Position numbers and translations under genes: made by a program. Below the pieces are notes generated by a model, which was not told the DNA's origin, did not search any database, and saw only the letters and a list, made by a program, of their open reading frames with translations. A stretch of DNA of 41,465 bases from an uncultured Faecalibacterium sp. (GTDB taxonomy: Bacteria > Bacillota > Clostridia > Oscillospirales > Ruminococcaceae). The stretch is taken from contig CAKSZM010000009.1 in assembly GCA_934525735.1 (NCBI GenBank), positions 1-41,465 on the forward strand. The letters run 5' to 3'. Below are positions 25,098-35,540 of the stretch, in pieces. Position 1 is the stretch's first letter. Every line of letters starts with the position of its first letter.

Positions 25098-25787
25098 ATG
25101 CCGCCCCGGAAAAAGGAGCCGGAAGATCTTGCCGCAAAAAAAACGCTGGCGCTGGAAGTGATCGCCCGGCTGAAGAAGGAATACCCGGATGCCGGGTGCA
25201 CGCTGGACTACGACCACGCATGGCAGCTTCTGGTGAGCGTGCGTCTGGCCGCACAGTGCACCGATGCCCGGGTGAACATCGTGGTGGAAGATCTGTTTGC
25301 AAAATATCCCAACGTAGCCGCCCTTGCCGCCGCCGAGCCGGAGGACATCGAAGCCATTGTCAAGCCCTGCGGGCTGGGGCACTCCAAGGCGCGGGACATC
25401 TCCGCCTGCATGCGGATGCTGCGGGACAAATACGATTGCCAGGTGCCAACCACCTTTGAGGAGCTGCTGGCTCTGCCCGGCGTGGGCCGCAAGAGTGCCA
25501 ACCTCATCATGGGCGATGTGTTCGGCAAACCGGCCATCGTCACGGACACCCACTGCATCCGGCTGTGCAATAAGATCGGCCTTGTGGACGGCATCAAGGA
25601 GCCGCAGAAGGTGGAGATGGCTCTGTGGAAGATCATTCCGCCGGAAGAAGGCAGCGACCTGTGCCACCGCTTTGTGATGCACGGCCGGGCTGTGTGCAAT
25701 GCACGCAAACCGGAATGTGAAAAGTGCTGCCTGAATGACGTCTGCCGCTATGCCCGGGAACAGTCGGGCGAAAAAGCGGCGCAATAA
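25098..25787 (+). CDS. nth: Endonuclease III
   Basis: A 229-residue DNA glycosylase/AP lyase that removes oxidised pyrimidines. The helix-hairpin-helix LPGVGRK carries the catalytic lysine K132, and the catalytic aspartate is D150 (VTDTH). The [4Fe-4S] loop is C200-x6-C207-x2-C210-x5-C216. AAAGGAG precedes the ATG. It is followed after 13 bases by a small membrane protein gene with its own strong ribosome binding site, so the two probably form an operon. Confidence 0.95.
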   Translation: MPPRKKEPEDLAAKKTLALEVIARLKKEYPDAGCTLDYDHAWQLLVSVRLAAQCTDARVNIVVEDLFAKYPNVAALAAAEPEDIEAIVKPCGLGHSKARDISACMRMLRDKYDCQVPTTFEELLALPGVGRKSANLIMGDVFGKPAIVTDTHCIRLCNKIGLVDGIKEPQKVEMALWKIIPPEEGSDLCHRFVMHGRAVCNARKPECEKCCLNDVCRYAREQSGEKAAQ

Positions 25788-25800
25788 GGAGGTTTTTCTG

Positions 25801-26127
25801 ATGATTACATTGACGATTCTGCTGATTATTGCCCTCATCTGCGTGCTGGCGGGCTGCCTGATGGGTCTGTTCTCACTGGTGGGCGTGATCGCTTCGCTGG
25901 CCGTGGGCGTTCTGGTGGGTGCTCTGGCCGGTTACGTGGCCGGCCGCTTCATGGGCACCGAGACATCCTTCGGCCGCAACATCCTCATGGGTGTCCTGGG
26001 CAGTTTTGTGGGCGAGTTCGTGTTCGGGCTGTTCGGCGTCCACGCCACCGGCAGCTTCACCTCGTTCATCATCTCGGTGGTGGGCGCCTGCATCTGCATC
26101 TGGGTGGGGCAGAAGCTTTCCAAATAA
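25801..26127 (+). CDS. GlsB/YeaQ/YmgE-like small membrane protein
   Basis: A 108-residue very hydrophobic protein with about four spans. The Gly-rich pattern GALAGYVAGRFMG followed by NILMGVLGSFVGEFVFGLFG is typical of the transglycosylase-associated/GlsB family, linked to stress in other Firmicutes but without a proven activity. The start 25801 is set by AAGGAGG upstream; a longer reading from 25735 overlaps nth and lacks support. A bidirectional terminator follows. Confidence 0.7.
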   Translation: MITLTILLIIALICVLAGCLMGLFSLVGVIASLAVGVLVGALAGYVAGRFMGTETSFGRNILMGVLGSFVGEFVFGLFGVHATGSFTSFIISVVGACICIWVGQKLSK

Positions 26128-26155
26128 CGCCTGATTTTCACCCTTTCTCCGACAG

Positions 26156-26206
26156 AAAAGCCGGGGAACCCGCACGATAAACGGTGCGGATTCCCCGGCT
26201 TTATTT
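26156..26206. terminator. Bidirectional terminator between glsB-like and uvrA
   Basis: A long stem (26157-26175 with 26184-26202, one mismatch, 8-base loop) is flanked by a short A-run on the left and TTTATTT on the right. It serves the convergent glsB-like gene and uvrA. Confidence 0.9.
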
Positions 26207-26212
26207 GTCAGT

Positions 26213-29074
26213 TCATTTCTGTTCTGCGCTGCGCAGCTGTTTGTCTTTTTCCAGAAGGGGTTTGAGGTACTGGCCGGTAAAGCTGCCGGGCACCTCAGCC
26301 ACCTGTTCCGGCGTGCCCTCGGCAATGATCAGACCGCCGGCGCTGCCGCCCTCGGGGCCGAGGTCGATGATGTGGTCGGCGCACTTGATGAGGTCGAGGT
26401 TGTGCTCGATGACGATGACCGTATTGCCGGCATCCACCAGCTTCTGCAGCACCTCGATCAGGCGGTGCACATCGGCGATGTGCAGACCGGTAGTGGGTTC
26501 GTCGAGGATATACACGGTTTTACCAGTGCCGCGGCGCGCCAGCTCGTTGGCCAGCTTCACGCGCTGAGCTTCGCCGCCGGAAAGGGTGGTGGCGCTCTGG
26601 CCCAGCGTCACATAGCCCAGACCCACATCCAGCAGAGTCTGCAGCTTGCGGGCGATCTTGGGCTGGTTGGCAAAGAACACCACGGCCTCTTCCACGGTCA
26701 TGTTCAGCACGTCGGAGATGGTCTTTTCCTTGTACTTCACTTCCAGCGTTTCGCGGTTGTAGCGGGTGCCCTTGCACACCTCGCAGGGCACATACACATC
26801 CGGCAGAAAGTGCATCTCGATCTGCAGGATACCGTTGCCCTCGCAGGCTTCGCACCGGCCGCCCTTGACGTTGAAGCTGAACCGTCCCGGGCCGTAACCG
26901 CGCATTTTTGCGTCCTGCGTCTGGGAGAACACGGTGCGGATATCATTGAATACACCCGTATAGGTGGCCGGGTTGGAGCGGGGCGTGCGGCCGATGGGCT
27001 GCTGGTCGATGCCGATGACCTTATCCACAAATTCCAGCCCCTCTACCCCGTCGCACTTGCCCGCGCGGGAGCGTGCCCCGTTCAGCTCACAGGCGAGGGT
27101 CTTGTACAAAATTTCGTTGATGAGGCTGGACTTGCCGGAGCCGGAAATGCCGGTGACGCAGATGAACTCACCCAGCGGAAATTTTACGTCGATGTTGCGC
27201 AGGTTGTTTTCCCGTGCGCCCTTCACGGTGAGGAAGTTCCCGTTGCCGGGGCGGCGGGTCTGAGGCACCTCGATGCGCTTGCGGCCGGAGAGGTAATCGC
27301 CGGTGATGCTGCGCTTTGCCTTGCAGATATCCTTTACGCTGCCGGCCGCCACGATCTCACCGCCGTGCACGCCTGCCCCGGGGCCGACGTCCACGATATA
27401 ATCCGCATTGCGCATGGTGTCCTCGTCGTGCTCCACCACAATGACCGTGTTGCCGAGGTCGCGCAGGTTTTTCAGCGTAGCAATGAGCTTGTCGTTGTCG
27501 CGCTGATGCAGGCCGATGGACGGCTCATCCAGTACATACAGCACGCCGGAAAGGGCGCTGCCGATCTGGGTGGTCAGGCGGATGCGCTGGCTCTCGCCGC
27601 CGGACAGGGTGCCTGCCGACCGGGCCAGCGTGAGGTAATCCAGACCAACGCTCTGCAGAAACTGCAGGCGGTTCTTGATTTCCTTCATGATCTGGCCGCC
27701 GATCTGCTTTTGCTTTTCGGTCAGATTCGGCTCGTTTTCTTTGATGAATTCCAGCTCTTCGCGGATGGACATCTCACAGAAATCGCTGATGCTCTTGCCG
27801 CCGATGGTCACGGCCAGCACCACAGGCTTCAGGCGCTTGCCGTGGCAGTCCGGGCATTCCACGCCGGACATGAAGCTGCCGATTTCCTCTTTCATCCACT
27901 CGCTGTTGGTCTCGCGGAAGCGGCGCTCGAGGTTCTCCACGATGCCCTCGAAGGTATTGTAGTACACGCCGCTGCCGAACTCGTTGGTGCGGTGCATCTC
28001 GATCTTTTCGCCGTTGGTGCCGTAGAGCAGAGCGTTGACAGCCTCGGTGCTCATCTCTTTGATGGGTGTATCCAGCGTAAAGCCGTACTTTTTGCCAAGG
28101 CCCAGATAGTACATCTCACTCACCGAACCTTCGGCGTAGTACCAGCCGCTGGCCTTGATGGCTCCCTCGCGGATGGACAGATTCCGGTTGGGCAGGATGC
28201 GTTCCTCGTCCACCCGCATGAAGGTGCCGAGGCCGGTGCACTTTTCGCAGGCACCCAGCGGGTTATTGAAGGAAAACAGCCGGGGCGACAGGTCGCTGAT
28301 GGAGATGCCGTGCTCCGGGCAGGCAAAGTTCTGGCTGAAGGTCATCACCTCGCCGCCGACCACTTCTACCTCGGCCACGCCGCCGGTGAGCGCCAGCGCC
28401 GTTTCCAGCGAGTCGGCCAGACGTCCCCGGATGCCCTTGCGCAGGGCAAGGCGGTCCACCACGATCTCCACCGTGTGCTTGATGTTCTTTTCCAGCGTGA
28501 TCTCTTCGTCCAGATCATACATGCTGCCGTCGATCTTCACGCGGGCATAGCCGCCGCGGCGGGCAGCGTCCAGCTCTTTCTGCTGGGTGCCCTTGCGCTG
28601 GCGCACCACCGGAGCCAGCACCATGAACTTTGTCCCCTCTTCCAACTTGAGGACAGCGTCCACCATCTCGTCCACGGTCTGCTGGCTGATGACCCTGCCG
28701 CACACCGGGCAGTGGGGCACGCCCACCCGGGCGTACAAAAGGCGCAGATAATCGTAAATTTCAGTCACGGTGCCCACGGTGGAGCGGGGGTTGTGGCTGG
28801 TGGTTTTCTGGTCGATGGAGATGGCCGGCGACAGACCGGTGATCTCGTCCACATCGGGCTTGTCCATCCGGCCCAGGAACATCCGGGCGTAGCTGGACAG
28901 GCTCTCCACATAGCGGCGCTGGCCGTCGGCATAGATGGTGTCGAAGGCAAGGCTCGACTTGCCGGAGCCGGACAGGCCGGTCATGACGATGAGTTTCTCC
29001 CGGGGGAGGGTCAGATTCACATTTTTCAGGTTGTGCTCGCGGGCACCTTTGATGACGATCTTATCGTTTGCCAA
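26213..29074 (-). CDS. uvrA: Excinuclease ABC subunit A
   Basis: This 953-residue damage-recognition ATPase of nucleotide excision repair has two ABC modules ([18 protein letters not shown]; signatures LSGGESQR and LSGGEAQR) and the zinc-type CPVCG, CPDCHG and CEACEGNG motifs. A TTG start at 29074 is chosen: AAGGGAG lies eight bases upstream, and [16 protein letters not shown] then begins as in the family. The ATG at 29107 would add eleven residues and overlap uvrB by 47 bases. With the TTG start the overlap is 14 bp, which supports coupling to uvrB. Confidence 0.96.
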   Translation of the reverse strand: MANDKIVIKGAREHNLKNVNLTLPREKLIVMTGLSGSGKSSLAFDTIYADGQRRYVESLSSYARMFLGRMDKPDVDEITGLSPAISIDQKTTSHNPRSTVGTVTEIYDYLRLLYARVGVPHCPVCGRVISQQTVDEMVDAVLKLEEGTKFMVLAPVVRQRKGTQQKELDAARRGGYARVKIDGSMYDLDEEITLEKNIKHTVEIVVDRLALRKGIRGRLADSLETALALTGGVAEVEVVGGEVMTFSQNFACPEHGISISDLSPRLFSFNNPLGACEKCTGLGTFMRVDEERILPNRNLSIREGAIKASGWYYAEGSVSEMYYLGLGKKYGFTLDTPIKEMSTEAVNALLYGTNGEKIEMHRTNEFGSGVYYNTFEGIVENLERRFRETNSEWMKEEIGSFMSGVECPDCHGKRLKPVVLAVTIGGKSISDFCEMSIREELEFIKENEPNLTEKQKQIGGQIMKEIKNRLQFLQSVGLDYLTLARSAGTLSGGESQRIRLTTQIGSALSGVLYVLDEPSIGLHQRDNDKLIATLKNLRDLGNTVIVVEHDEDTMRNADYIVDVGPGAGVHGGEIVAAGSVKDICKAKRSITGDYLSGRKRIEVPQTRRPGNGNFLTVKGARENNLRNIDVKFPLGEFICVTGISGSGKSSLINEILYKTLACELNGARSRAGKCDGVEGLEFVDKVIGIDQQPIGRTPRSNPATYTGVFNDIRTVFSQTQDAKMRGYGPGRFSFNVKGGRCEACEGNGILQIEMHFLPDVYVPCEVCKGTRYNRETLEVKYKEKTISDVLNMTVEEAVVFFANQPKIARKLQTLLDVGLGYVTLGQSATTLSGGEAQRVKLANELARRGTGKTVYILDEPTTGLHIADVHRLIEVLQKLVDAGNTVIVIEHNLDLIKCADHIIDLGPEGGSAGGLIIAEGTPEQVAEVPGSFTGQYLKPLLEKDKQLRSAEQK

Positions 29075-31118
29075 GGTATTTTCTCCCTTTTCGTTGTGTC
29101 TGTGCATGGTTCTGTTTGCGCTCGGTCTCGGCGGCGGAGTCTACGGTGGGGTTCTCGCCCCGGCGCAGGCGGTCGATCTGATCCCGCAGGAAGGCCGCGT
29201 GCTCGAACTCCAGCAGCTTTGCCGCTTCTTTCATCTCGCGGGTCAGGCGCTCGATGGCCGCTTCCCGCTCCATCTTGCCCATGCGGCGGGTGTTGAGTTT
29301 TGCATTCTCGGCCTTGTCGCTGATCTCAATGCTGTCGGCAATGGCCTTGACGATGGTCTTTGGCACGATGCCGTGTTCCTGATTGTAGGCCGTCTGGATG
29401 GCACGGCGGCGCTCGGTCTCGGTGATGGCGCGCTCCATGCTGTCGGTGACCACATCCGCGTACATGATGACCATGCCCTCCGCGTTGCGGGCGGCGCGGC
29501 CGATGGTCTGGATGAGGCTTGTCTCACTGCGCAGGAAGCCTTCCTTGTCCGCGTCCAAAATGGCCACAAGGCTCACTTCCGGCAGGTCGAGACCTTCGCG
29601 CAGGAGGTTGATGCCCACCACCACATCGATGGAACCGAGACGCAGATCCTTGATGATCTCCATCCGCTCGAAGGTGTCCACCTCGTGGTGCATATACTTG
29701 ACCTTGATGCCCTGCTCGGTGAGGTAATCGGTCAGATCTTCGGCCATTTTCTTGGTCAGGGTGGTCACAAGGACGCGCTCCTGCCGGGCAATGCGGGCGT
29801 TGATCTCGCCCAGAAGATCCACCACCTGCCCCTCCACCGGGCGCACCGAGATGACTGGATCCAGCAATCCGGTGGGGCGGATGACCTGCTGCGCCACCTG
29901 CGTGCTGTTCTGCCGCTCGTACTCGCCGGGGGTGGCCGAAACGAAGATCATCTGGTTAAGCTTGGACTCCACTTCTTCGAATTTCAGCGGGCGGTTGTCG
30001 AAGGCTGACGGCAGGCGGAAACCGTACTCCACCAGCGTTTTCTTGCGGGCGTAATCGCCGCCGTACATGGCGCGCACCTGCGGCAGGGTGACGTGGCTCT
30101 CGTCCACGAAGAGCAGAAAATCCTCCGGGAAATAATCCAGCAACGTGGTGGGCATGCTGCCCGGCGCACGGCCGGAAAGCACCGCCGAATAGTTCTCGAT
30201 GCCCTTGCACATGCCCACCTCGCTGAGCATCTCAATGTCGTAATTGGTGCGCTGGGCGATGCGCTGGGCTTCGATGAGCTTGCCCTCGGCAGTGAACTGC
30301 TTCACCTGCGCGTCGCACTCGGCGCGGATCTTTTCCAGCGCGGCGGCCTTTTTTTCAGCGCTGACGATGTAGTGGCTGGCCGGGAAAATCGCCACATGCT
30401 TGACCACGTTCTGTTTGGTGCCGGTGAGGGGGTTGAACTCGGTGATGCGGTCGATCTCATCCCCGAAGAATTCCACCCGGATGGCAAGCTCGCTCATGTA
30501 AGCAAGATAAATGTCCACGATATCGCCGTGCACCCGGAACTTGTTGCGCACGAAATTCACGTCGTTGCGTTCATACTGCAGCGTGACAAGCTTCTGGCAC
30601 AACTCGTCCCGCTCCATCTGCATCCCGGGGCGCAGGCTGATGACCATACTGCGGTAATCGATGGGGTCGCCCAGCGAATAAATGCAGGACACCGACGCCA
30701 CGATGATGACATCCCGCCGCTCGGAAAGCGCCGCCGTGGCCGAGTGGCGCAGGCGGTCGATCTCGTCGTTGATGGCGCTGTCCTTTTCAATATAGGTATC
30801 GGTACTGGGGATGTAGGCTTCGGGCTGGTAGTAGTCGTAGTAGGAGACGAAATACTCCACCGCATTGTTCGGGAAGAAGGACCGGAACTCGGTGCACAGC
30901 TGCGCCGCCAGCGTCTTGTTGTGTGCCAGAACCAGCGTAGGCCGGTTGCATTTTGCAATGACGTTGGCCATGGTAAAGGTCTTGCCGCTGCCGGTGACGC
31001 CCAGCAGGGTCTGGCAGCGGTCGCCCCGCTGCACTCCTTCCACCAGCGTTTCAATGGCCTGGGGCTGGTCGCCGGTGGGCTGGTACGAAGACACCAGTTC
31101 AAATTTTCCGTCCGCCAT
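29061..31118 (-). CDS. uvrB: Excinuclease ABC subunit B
   Basis: This 685-residue helicase-like subunit loads onto damaged DNA and recruits UvrC. Walker A is GVTGSGKT (40-47). The beta-hairpin and motor motifs ([20 protein letters not shown]) are intact. A C-terminal UVR domain is present ([20 protein letters not shown]). The start 31118 has GAGGAGAGG upstream, and [10 protein letters not shown] fits the family start. It is first in the uvrBA operon. Confidence 0.97.
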   Translation of the reverse strand: MADGKFELVSSYQPTGDQPQAIETLVEGVQRGDRCQTLLGVTGSGKTFTMANVIAKCNRPTLVLAHNKTLAAQLCTEFRSFFPNNAVEYFVSYYDYYQPEAYIPSTDTYIEKDSAINDEIDRLRHSATAALSERRDVIIVASVSCIYSLGDPIDYRSMVISLRPGMQMERDELCQKLVTLQYERNDVNFVRNKFRVHGDIVDIYLAYMSELAIRVEFFGDEIDRITEFNPLTGTKQNVVKHVAIFPASHYIVSAEKKAAALEKIRAECDAQVKQFTAEGKLIEAQRIAQRTNYDIEMLSEVGMCKGIENYSAVLSGRAPGSMPTTLLDYFPEDFLLFVDESHVTLPQVRAMYGGDYARKKTLVEYGFRLPSAFDNRPLKFEEVESKLNQMIFVSATPGEYERQNSTQVAQQVIRPTGLLDPVISVRPVEGQVVDLLGEINARIARQERVLVTTLTKKMAEDLTDYLTEQGIKVKYMHHEVDTFERMEIIKDLRLGSIDVVVGINLLREGLDLPEVSLVAILDADKEGFLRSETSLIQTIGRAARNAEGMVIMYADVVTDSMERAITETERRRAIQTAYNQEHGIVPKTIVKAIADSIEISDKAENAKLNTRRMGKMEREAAIERLTREMKEAAKLLEFEHAAFLRDQIDRLRRGENPTVDSAAETERKQNHAQTQRKGRKYLGKR

Positions 31119-31166
31119 CTTCCCTCTCCTCTCGTAAAACCACAATCAGTTGTATTTCATGGTTTG

Positions 31167-31195
31167 ATTATAGCACAGCAGTTTTATAATGTAAA
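31167..31195 (-). promoter_or_regulatory. Promoter for uvrBA
   Basis: TTTACA (31195-31190) and TATAAT (31172-31167) with a 17-base spacer on the minus strand. No LexA-like box of the GAAC-N4-GTTC type was seen around it. Confidence 0.8.
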
Positions 31196-31207
31196 CACTT
31201 TTTTGTT

Positions 31208-31927
31208 TTATGGCCAGAACAGCGTCCCCGTGCGGAAGTCGTAGATGGGCAGGCGGTTCTCTTCCCGCATGGAAAGACACTCCTTGTCGGTCAGGATAAA
31301 ATGGTCCAGCAGATGGATGTTGACCAGCCCCAGCGCCCGGGCGATATTGCCGGTAGCTTCCATGTCCTCCATGGACGGCAGCGCCACGCCGTTGGGATGG
31401 TTGTGGGCAAGCACCACCATATCGGTGCCGCCCTTGATGGCGGCCGACACCACATCCTTGACGTCCAGACTGACCCGGTCGGAGGTGCCCTCCCGCAGCC
31501 AGACCGCGGCCTTGATATGGCGGCGCGGGCTCAGCGAGATCAGAAGGGCGCGCTCATGATCCGTCCACGCAAATTTGGCTGTCAGATAGCTGCCAAGCTG
31601 TTCGGTGGTTTTGTAGCAGCGCTTCTCGCTGAGCCGGCAGCGGCCATAGTACTGGCTGACCTGCGGCAGCATATGCAGCAGCCGGGCAGAGGCCGGGCCT
31701 ACCCCCTCCACCGTGCACAGCTCTTCTTCGCTGGCTTCCAGCACCGAGGCAAGATCGCCGAAGCGCTCCAGCAGATTATAAGCGATGTCATTGGTATCCC
31801 GCTGGGCATTGGTGGTGTAAAGGATATATTCCAGCACCTCATGGTCGGCCAGACTGTCCAGCCCGTAGTTCTGCACCCGCTCCCGCATCCGCTGGCGGTG
31901 TCCCTGATGCCGTTTGTGTTCTGCCAT
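31208..31927 (-). CDS. radC: RadC-type JAB/MPN domain protein
   Basis: A 239-residue protein. The N-terminal part has a helix-hairpin-helix-like segment (VEGVGPASARLL). The C-terminal part has the JAMM zinc motif HNHPNGVALPSMED (HxH-x7-S-x2-D). RadC proteins are widespread, but their role in repair is doubtful, and a metalloprotease or nuclease function is unproven. The start 31927 has AAAGGAG nine bases upstream; the longer reading to 32092 crosses both divergent promoters. Its stop lies 13 bases before the uvrB promoter. Confidence 0.85.
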   Translation of the reverse strand: MAEHKRHQGHRQRMRERVQNYGLDSLADHEVLEYILYTTNAQRDTNDIAYNLLERFGDLASVLEASEEELCTVEGVGPASARLLHMLPQVSQYYGRCRLSEKRCYKTTEQLGSYLTAKFAWTDHERALLISLSPRRHIKAAVWLREGTSDRVSLDVKDVVSAAIKGGTDMVVLAHNHPNGVALPSMEDMEATGNIARALGLVNIHLLDHFILTDKECLSMREENRLPIYDFRTGTLFWP

Positions 31928-31961
31928 TGGCCGCAGCTCCTTTGCATTTTCGTTCCTTATA

Positions 31962-31990
31962 ATAGTACCCATTTCGCGGGCAGAACTCAA
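31962..31990 (-). promoter_or_regulatory. Promoter for the radC-type gene
   Basis: TTGAGT (31990-31985) and TACTAT (31967-31962) with a 17-base spacer on the minus strand, 34 bases before the start codon. Confidence 0.6.
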
Positions 31991-32033
31991 GGCTTTGCGG
32001 GAAAATATCCTGTTTTTTGCTGTCAATACTGCG

Positions 32034-32062
32034 TTGACTTCCCCTGTTTTCTGTATTACTAT
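32034..32062 (+). promoter_or_regulatory. Promoter for the rluA-type gene
   Basis: TTGACT (32034-32039) and TACTAT (32057-32062) with a 17-base spacer, 50 bases before the start. It is divergent from the radC promoter, and both share the same -10 hexamer. Confidence 0.65.
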
Positions 32063-32112
32063 ATTTGTACTAGTAGAATAGCAGACACTCAAAAAGCAGC
32101 AAGGAGCTTTTC

Positions 32113-33132
32113 ATGAAACAATACACCGCAACCGCCAATGACGACGGCGTCCGCCTGTCCCGCTTTGTACAGAGCGTGACGCGGGATTTTCCCACCAGCC
32201 TTTTGTACAAGAGTTTCCGCAACAAGCGGGTGAAGGTGAACGGCAAAAAGGCCGCGCCGGAATACCGCCTGCAGGCCGGAGACCTGATCGAGCTGTACAT
32301 CAACGATGAATTTTTCCCGCCGGAGGGCGCAAAGCCCGCGACAAAGGCCGCCCCGAAAAAGCAGCCAAAGCAGCCGAAAGTCACCGTCATCTACGAGGAT
32401 GAAAACATCGCCGTGCTGTACAAACCCACCCATCTGCTGTGCCACAGCGACCGCACCGGCGACGCAAACCTTGTGGACGCCTTTACCCAGTATCTGGCCG
32501 AAAAGGGTGAGTATGACCCCCACGGTGAAAACCGCTTCAAACCCGGCATCTGCAACCGGCTGGACCGCGGCACCGAAGGGCTTGTCATTGCGGCCAAGAG
32601 CTACGCCGCTTTGCGGGATATGAACGAGATCATCCGCACCGACCTGCTCAAAAAGGAGTACTACACCATCACGGTTGGCATTCCCCAATCCGGGCGGTTC
32701 ACCGCGTGGTGGGAGCACGACGAGAAGAACAACAAGGTGAGCATCCACGCTCACCAGTCGCAGGACGAGCGCCGCAAGCAGATCATCACCGATGTGGATG
32801 TGCTGCGCACCGCCGGGCCGTTTGCGCTGTGCCGGATCGGCCTCGTCACCGGCCGTACCCACCAGATCCGCGCCCATCTGGCCTATCTGGGCCGCCCGGT
32901 GCTGGGCGATATCAAATACGGCAACCGCAAGATGAACGAACGCACCGGCACAAAAACGCAGGCGCTGTGCGCTGTGCGCGTCAGCTTTCTTGAGATCCCG
33001 GAGGAAAACACCCTGCATTATCTTTCCGGCAAGGTCATCAAGCTGAAAGACCCGCAGATCGTAAAGCAGTTCGATGCGCTGGACAAAAGCAAGGCGGAGC
33101 CGGACAAAGGAGCCACCCATGCAGAAAATTGA
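32113..33132 (+). CDS. RluA/RluC family pseudouridine synthase
   Basis: A 339-residue pseudouridine synthase. The N-terminal S4-like region ([11 protein letters not shown] to [10 protein letters not shown]) is followed by a Lys/Pro-rich linker and the catalytic domain with [10 protein letters not shown] (catalytic Asp) and [10 protein letters not shown]. It is closer in feel to RluC than to the RluD copy at 7562. The exact RNA target is unknown. GCAAGGAG lies before the ATG. It overlaps the acetyltransferase-like gene by 14 bp, so the two are likely coupled. Confidence 0.88.
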   Translation: MKQYTATANDDGVRLSRFVQSVTRDFPTSLLYKSFRNKRVKVNGKKAAPEYRLQAGDLIELYINDEFFPPEGAKPATKAAPKKQPKQPKVTVIYEDENIAVLYKPTHLLCHSDRTGDANLVDAFTQYLAEKGEYDPHGENRFKPGICNRLDRGTEGLVIAAKSYAALRDMNEIIRTDLLKKEYYTITVGIPQSGRFTAWWEHDEKNNKVSIHAHQSQDERRKQIITDVDVLRTAGPFALCRIGLVTGRTHQIRAHLAYLGRPVLGDIKYGNRKMNERTGTKTQALCAVRVSFLEIPEENTLHYLSGKVIKLKDPQIVKQFDALDKSKAEPDKGATHAEN

Positions 33133-33739
33133 TTTTGCCACATGGCCGCGGGCGGAGCTGTTCCGGTTCTTTTCCGCCGTATCCGACCCGTTTTACAGCG
33201 TCACCTTCCGGGTGGACGTGACGAACCTCCACGCCTACACCAAAGCCCACGGCATTTCCTTCTACTATGCTCTGTGCTATCTTGCCGCCGATGCCGTGAA
33301 CGCCGTGGAGAATTTCCGCTATACCATCCGGGACGGCGAGATCTTTCTGCTGGACGGGCGCATTCCCAGCTTCACCGACCTGAAACCCGGCAGTGAGCAA
33401 TTCCATATCGTCACCCTGCCCAAAACCGGCACACTGGACGAATTCTGCCGCGCCGCCAAGGCAAAAAGCGACGCCCAGCAGAGCTTTCTCGATCAGAGCG
33501 GCGTGCTGGATGACCTGATCTATTTTTCCTGCGTGCCGTGGCTCGACCTGACCGCCGCCACCAACGAGCGGGATTTTGACAAAGACGACAACATTCCCCG
33601 CATCTGCTGGGGCAAGTATGTGCCTGCAAACGGCCGCGAAACGCTGGGCATGAGCGTGGAAGTGAACCACCGGTTCATCGACGGGTATCATCTGGGGCAG
33701 TTTTACCAGAAACTGCAAAGCGCCATCGACGCATTGTGA
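33119..33739 (+). CDS. Chloramphenicol acetyltransferase-like (CatA-type) acyltransferase
   Basis: A 206-residue protein of the trimeric CAT family. The active site segment reads [13 protein letters not shown]: catalytic H184 and structural D188 are kept, while the usual HH pair is NH. The N terminus ([10 protein letters not shown]) and [23 protein letters not shown] fit the family. It is slightly shorter than classical CatA (about 215). Coupling to an rRNA modification gene and the absence of mobile elements argue against recent resistance transfer, so the substrate may not be chloramphenicol. AAAGGAG precedes ATG 33119. A strong terminator follows. Confidence 0.8.
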   Translation: MQKIDFATWPRAELFRFFSAVSDPFYSVTFRVDVTNLHAYTKAHGISFYYALCYLAADAVNAVENFRYTIRDGEIFLLDGRIPSFTDLKPGSEQFHIVTLPKTGTLDEFCRAAKAKSDAQQSFLDQSGVLDDLIYFSCVPWLDLTAATNERDFDKDDNIPRICWGKYVPANGRETLGMSVEVNHRFIDGYHLGQFYQKLQSAIDAL

Positions 33740-33753
33740 ACCTTCCTGCATGC

Positions 33754-33790
33754 AAAAAGGCTGCTGTACAAAACGTACAGCAGCCTTTTT
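33754..33790. terminator. Bidirectional terminator
   Basis: A perfect 16-bp stem (33754-33769 with 33775-33790, 5-base loop) starts with AAAAA and ends with TTTTT. It serves the cat-like gene on the plus strand and the membrane protein gene on the minus strand. Confidence 0.95.
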
Positions 33791-33802
33791 GTGTTTCAGG
33801 AT

Positions 33803-34195
33803 TTACTTTTTGTTCTGTTCTTCCTGTCTCTCCTGCTCTTGCCGCAGCTCCTTGATGCGCTTTTTCTCGCTCTTGACGTGAGGCCACGGCCAGGAAAAAC
33901 CCTCGTTCTCTTTGCACCAGCGGGTGAGCGGATAGAACGCAAAGGCAAGGCCGAAAATGTACAGCAGAGCGTACAACAGGGTATCCAGCGTGATCAGAGC
34001 GTCCAGTGCGCCGATCACCGCCACCACGCAGCCCGCCTTGAGGAAGAACAGGCCGTTCTGGCGGCAGTATTCCTCAAAATGCTCCGCTTTGACGGCGCGC
34101 CGGCCCTGATCGCCCCACACACGGGGGTTCTTCATGACCGAGTAGCCGTAGAATACCATCATCAGGCCGAGTGTGAGCTGAAAGCCAAAAAACAT
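33803..34195 (-). CDS. Small membrane protein of unknown function
   Basis: I do not recognise this 130-residue protein. It shows an N-terminal hydrophobic segment (1-20), then a soluble stretch with NPRVWGDQGRRAVK and an acidic, aromatic piece. Two close hydrophobic spans (about 50-70 and 72-90) and a charged Lys/Glu/Gln tail that should be cytoplasmic follow. It lies 26 bases after lysA and before a strong terminator, so it is probably the last gene of a lysA transcript. Function cannot be inferred from that. Confidence 0.7.
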   Translation of the reverse strand: MFFGFQLTLGLMMVFYGYSVMKNPRVWGDQGRRAVKAEHFEEYCRQNGLFFLKAGCVVAVIGALDALITLDTLLYALLYIFGLAFAFYPLTRWCKENEGFSWPWPHVKSEKKRIKELRQEQERQEEQNKK

Positions 34196-34221
34196 CTGTT
34201 GTACCTCGTTTTATCGAAAAA

Positions 34222-35508
34222 TCAGTCCTCGAACAGAGACTTCATGGACGGCAGGAAGTCCAGCGTTGCAAAGTAATCACGCGGGGTCTCGGCGCGGCGG
34301 ATGAGCCGGTGGCTGCCGTCCTCGCACAGCAGCACTTCGGCGCTGCGCAGCTTGCCGTTGTAGTTGTAGCCCATGGCCGAGCCGTGCGCACCGGTATCAT
34401 GGATGTAGATGATGTCACCGATATCGATCTTGGGCAGCATACGGTCGATGGCAAACTTGTCGTTGTTCTCGCACAGGCCACCCACCACGTCATACTTGTG
34501 GTCGCAGGGTTCGTTCTCCTTGCCCAGCACGGTGATGTGGTGGTAAGCGCCGTACATGGCGGGGCGCATCAGGTTGGCTGCGCAGGCATCCAGACCGATG
34601 TACTCCTTATAAATGTGCTTTTCGTGGATGGCAGTTGCCACCAGTGCGCCGTAGGGGCCTGTGGTGAAGCGGCCCATCTCGGTAAAGATGGCCACGTCGC
34701 CCATGCCTGCAGGCACGAGGATCTCCTCAAACTTCTTGCGCACGCCCTCGCCGATGGCCAGGATGTCGTTCTCGGTCTGCTCCGGGCGGTAGGGGATGCC
34801 CACGCCGCCAGACAGATTGATGTAGCCGATGTGCACACCGGTGGCCTTCTGCACCCGGACAGCCAGCTGGAACAGGATCGCTGCCAGTTCGGGGTAATAC
34901 TCATCAGAGATGGTGTTGGACGCGAGGAAGGCGTGGATGCCGAAGTTCTTTGCGCCCTTGGCGGCCAGCTTTTTGTAGCTTTCGATCATCTGCTCTTCGG
35001 TCATGCCGTACTTGGCATCGCCGGGCTTGTCCATGACCTGGAAGCCCTCTTCGCTCTCGCCCAGGCTGAAAGTCCCGCCGGGGTTGTAGCGACAGAAGAT
35101 GTTCTCCGGCACACCGGCCACGCGCTCAAGGAACTCCACCATAGTGGCGTCATCCAGATTGATGTATGCGCCCAGCTCATAGGCTTTCTTCATATCCTCC
35201 ACCGGAGTCTGGTTGGAAGAGAACATAATATCGCTGCCGGTAAAGCCGCAGGCCTCGCTGAGCATCAGCTCGGTCAGGGACGAGCAGTCCACACCACAGC
35301 CCTCCTCCTTGAGGATCTGCAGGATGACAGGGTTGGGCAGAGCCTTGACCGCAAAGTACTCCTTGAAGCCCTTGTTCCAGCTGAAAGCCTTGTTGATGCG
35401 GCGGGCGTTCTCGCGGATGCCCTTTTCGTCGTAAACGTGGAACGGCGTGGGCACATCCTGAATGATCTCCTGTGCCATGGCCTCGGTCAGGAACGGTTTC
35501 TTTTCCAT
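34222..35508 (-). CDS. lysA: Diaminopimelate decarboxylase (PLP fold III)
   Basis: A 428-residue fold-III PLP decarboxylase, most likely converting meso-diaminopimelate to lysine. The PLP lysine is K55 (YFAVKALPNP). Further motifs are LSGGVGIPY, EMGRFTTGPYG and HDTGAHGSAMG. The substrate motif reads GGLCENNDKFA instead of the usual CESxD, so a related decarboxylase cannot be excluded. GAGAGGG precedes the ATG. Upstream lies a REP-like element and no ordinary -35/-10 pair. No other lysine genes are near. Confidence 0.82.
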   Translation of the reverse strand: MEKKPFLTEAMAQEIIQDVPTPFHVYDEKGIRENARRINKAFSWNKGFKEYFAVKALPNPVILQILKEEGCGVDCSSLTELMLSEACGFTGSDIMFSSNQTPVEDMKKAYELGAYINLDDATMVEFLERVAGVPENIFCRYNPGGTFSLGESEEGFQVMDKPGDAKYGMTEEQMIESYKKLAAKGAKNFGIHAFLASNTISDEYYPELAAILFQLAVRVQKATGVHIGYINLSGGVGIPYRPEQTENDILAIGEGVRKKFEEILVPAGMGDVAIFTEMGRFTTGPYGALVATAIHEKHIYKEYIGLDACAANLMRPAMYGAYHHITVLGKENEPCDHKYDVVGGLCENNDKFAIDRMLPKIDIGDIIYIHDTGAHGSAMGYNYNGKLRSAEVLLCEDGSHRLIRRAETPRDYFATLDFLPSMKSLFED

Positions 35509-35540
35509 AGTTACATCCCTCTCTAGTTTTTATATCATAA

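Noticed and set aside
31141-31207. LexA/SOS box at the uvrBA promoter
   Set aside because: No GAAC-N4-GTTC or close variant is visible around the promoter.
33119-33739. Acquired chloramphenicol resistance cassette
   Set aside because: There is no insertion sequence, integrase or composition change, and the gene is translationally coupled to a housekeeping gene.
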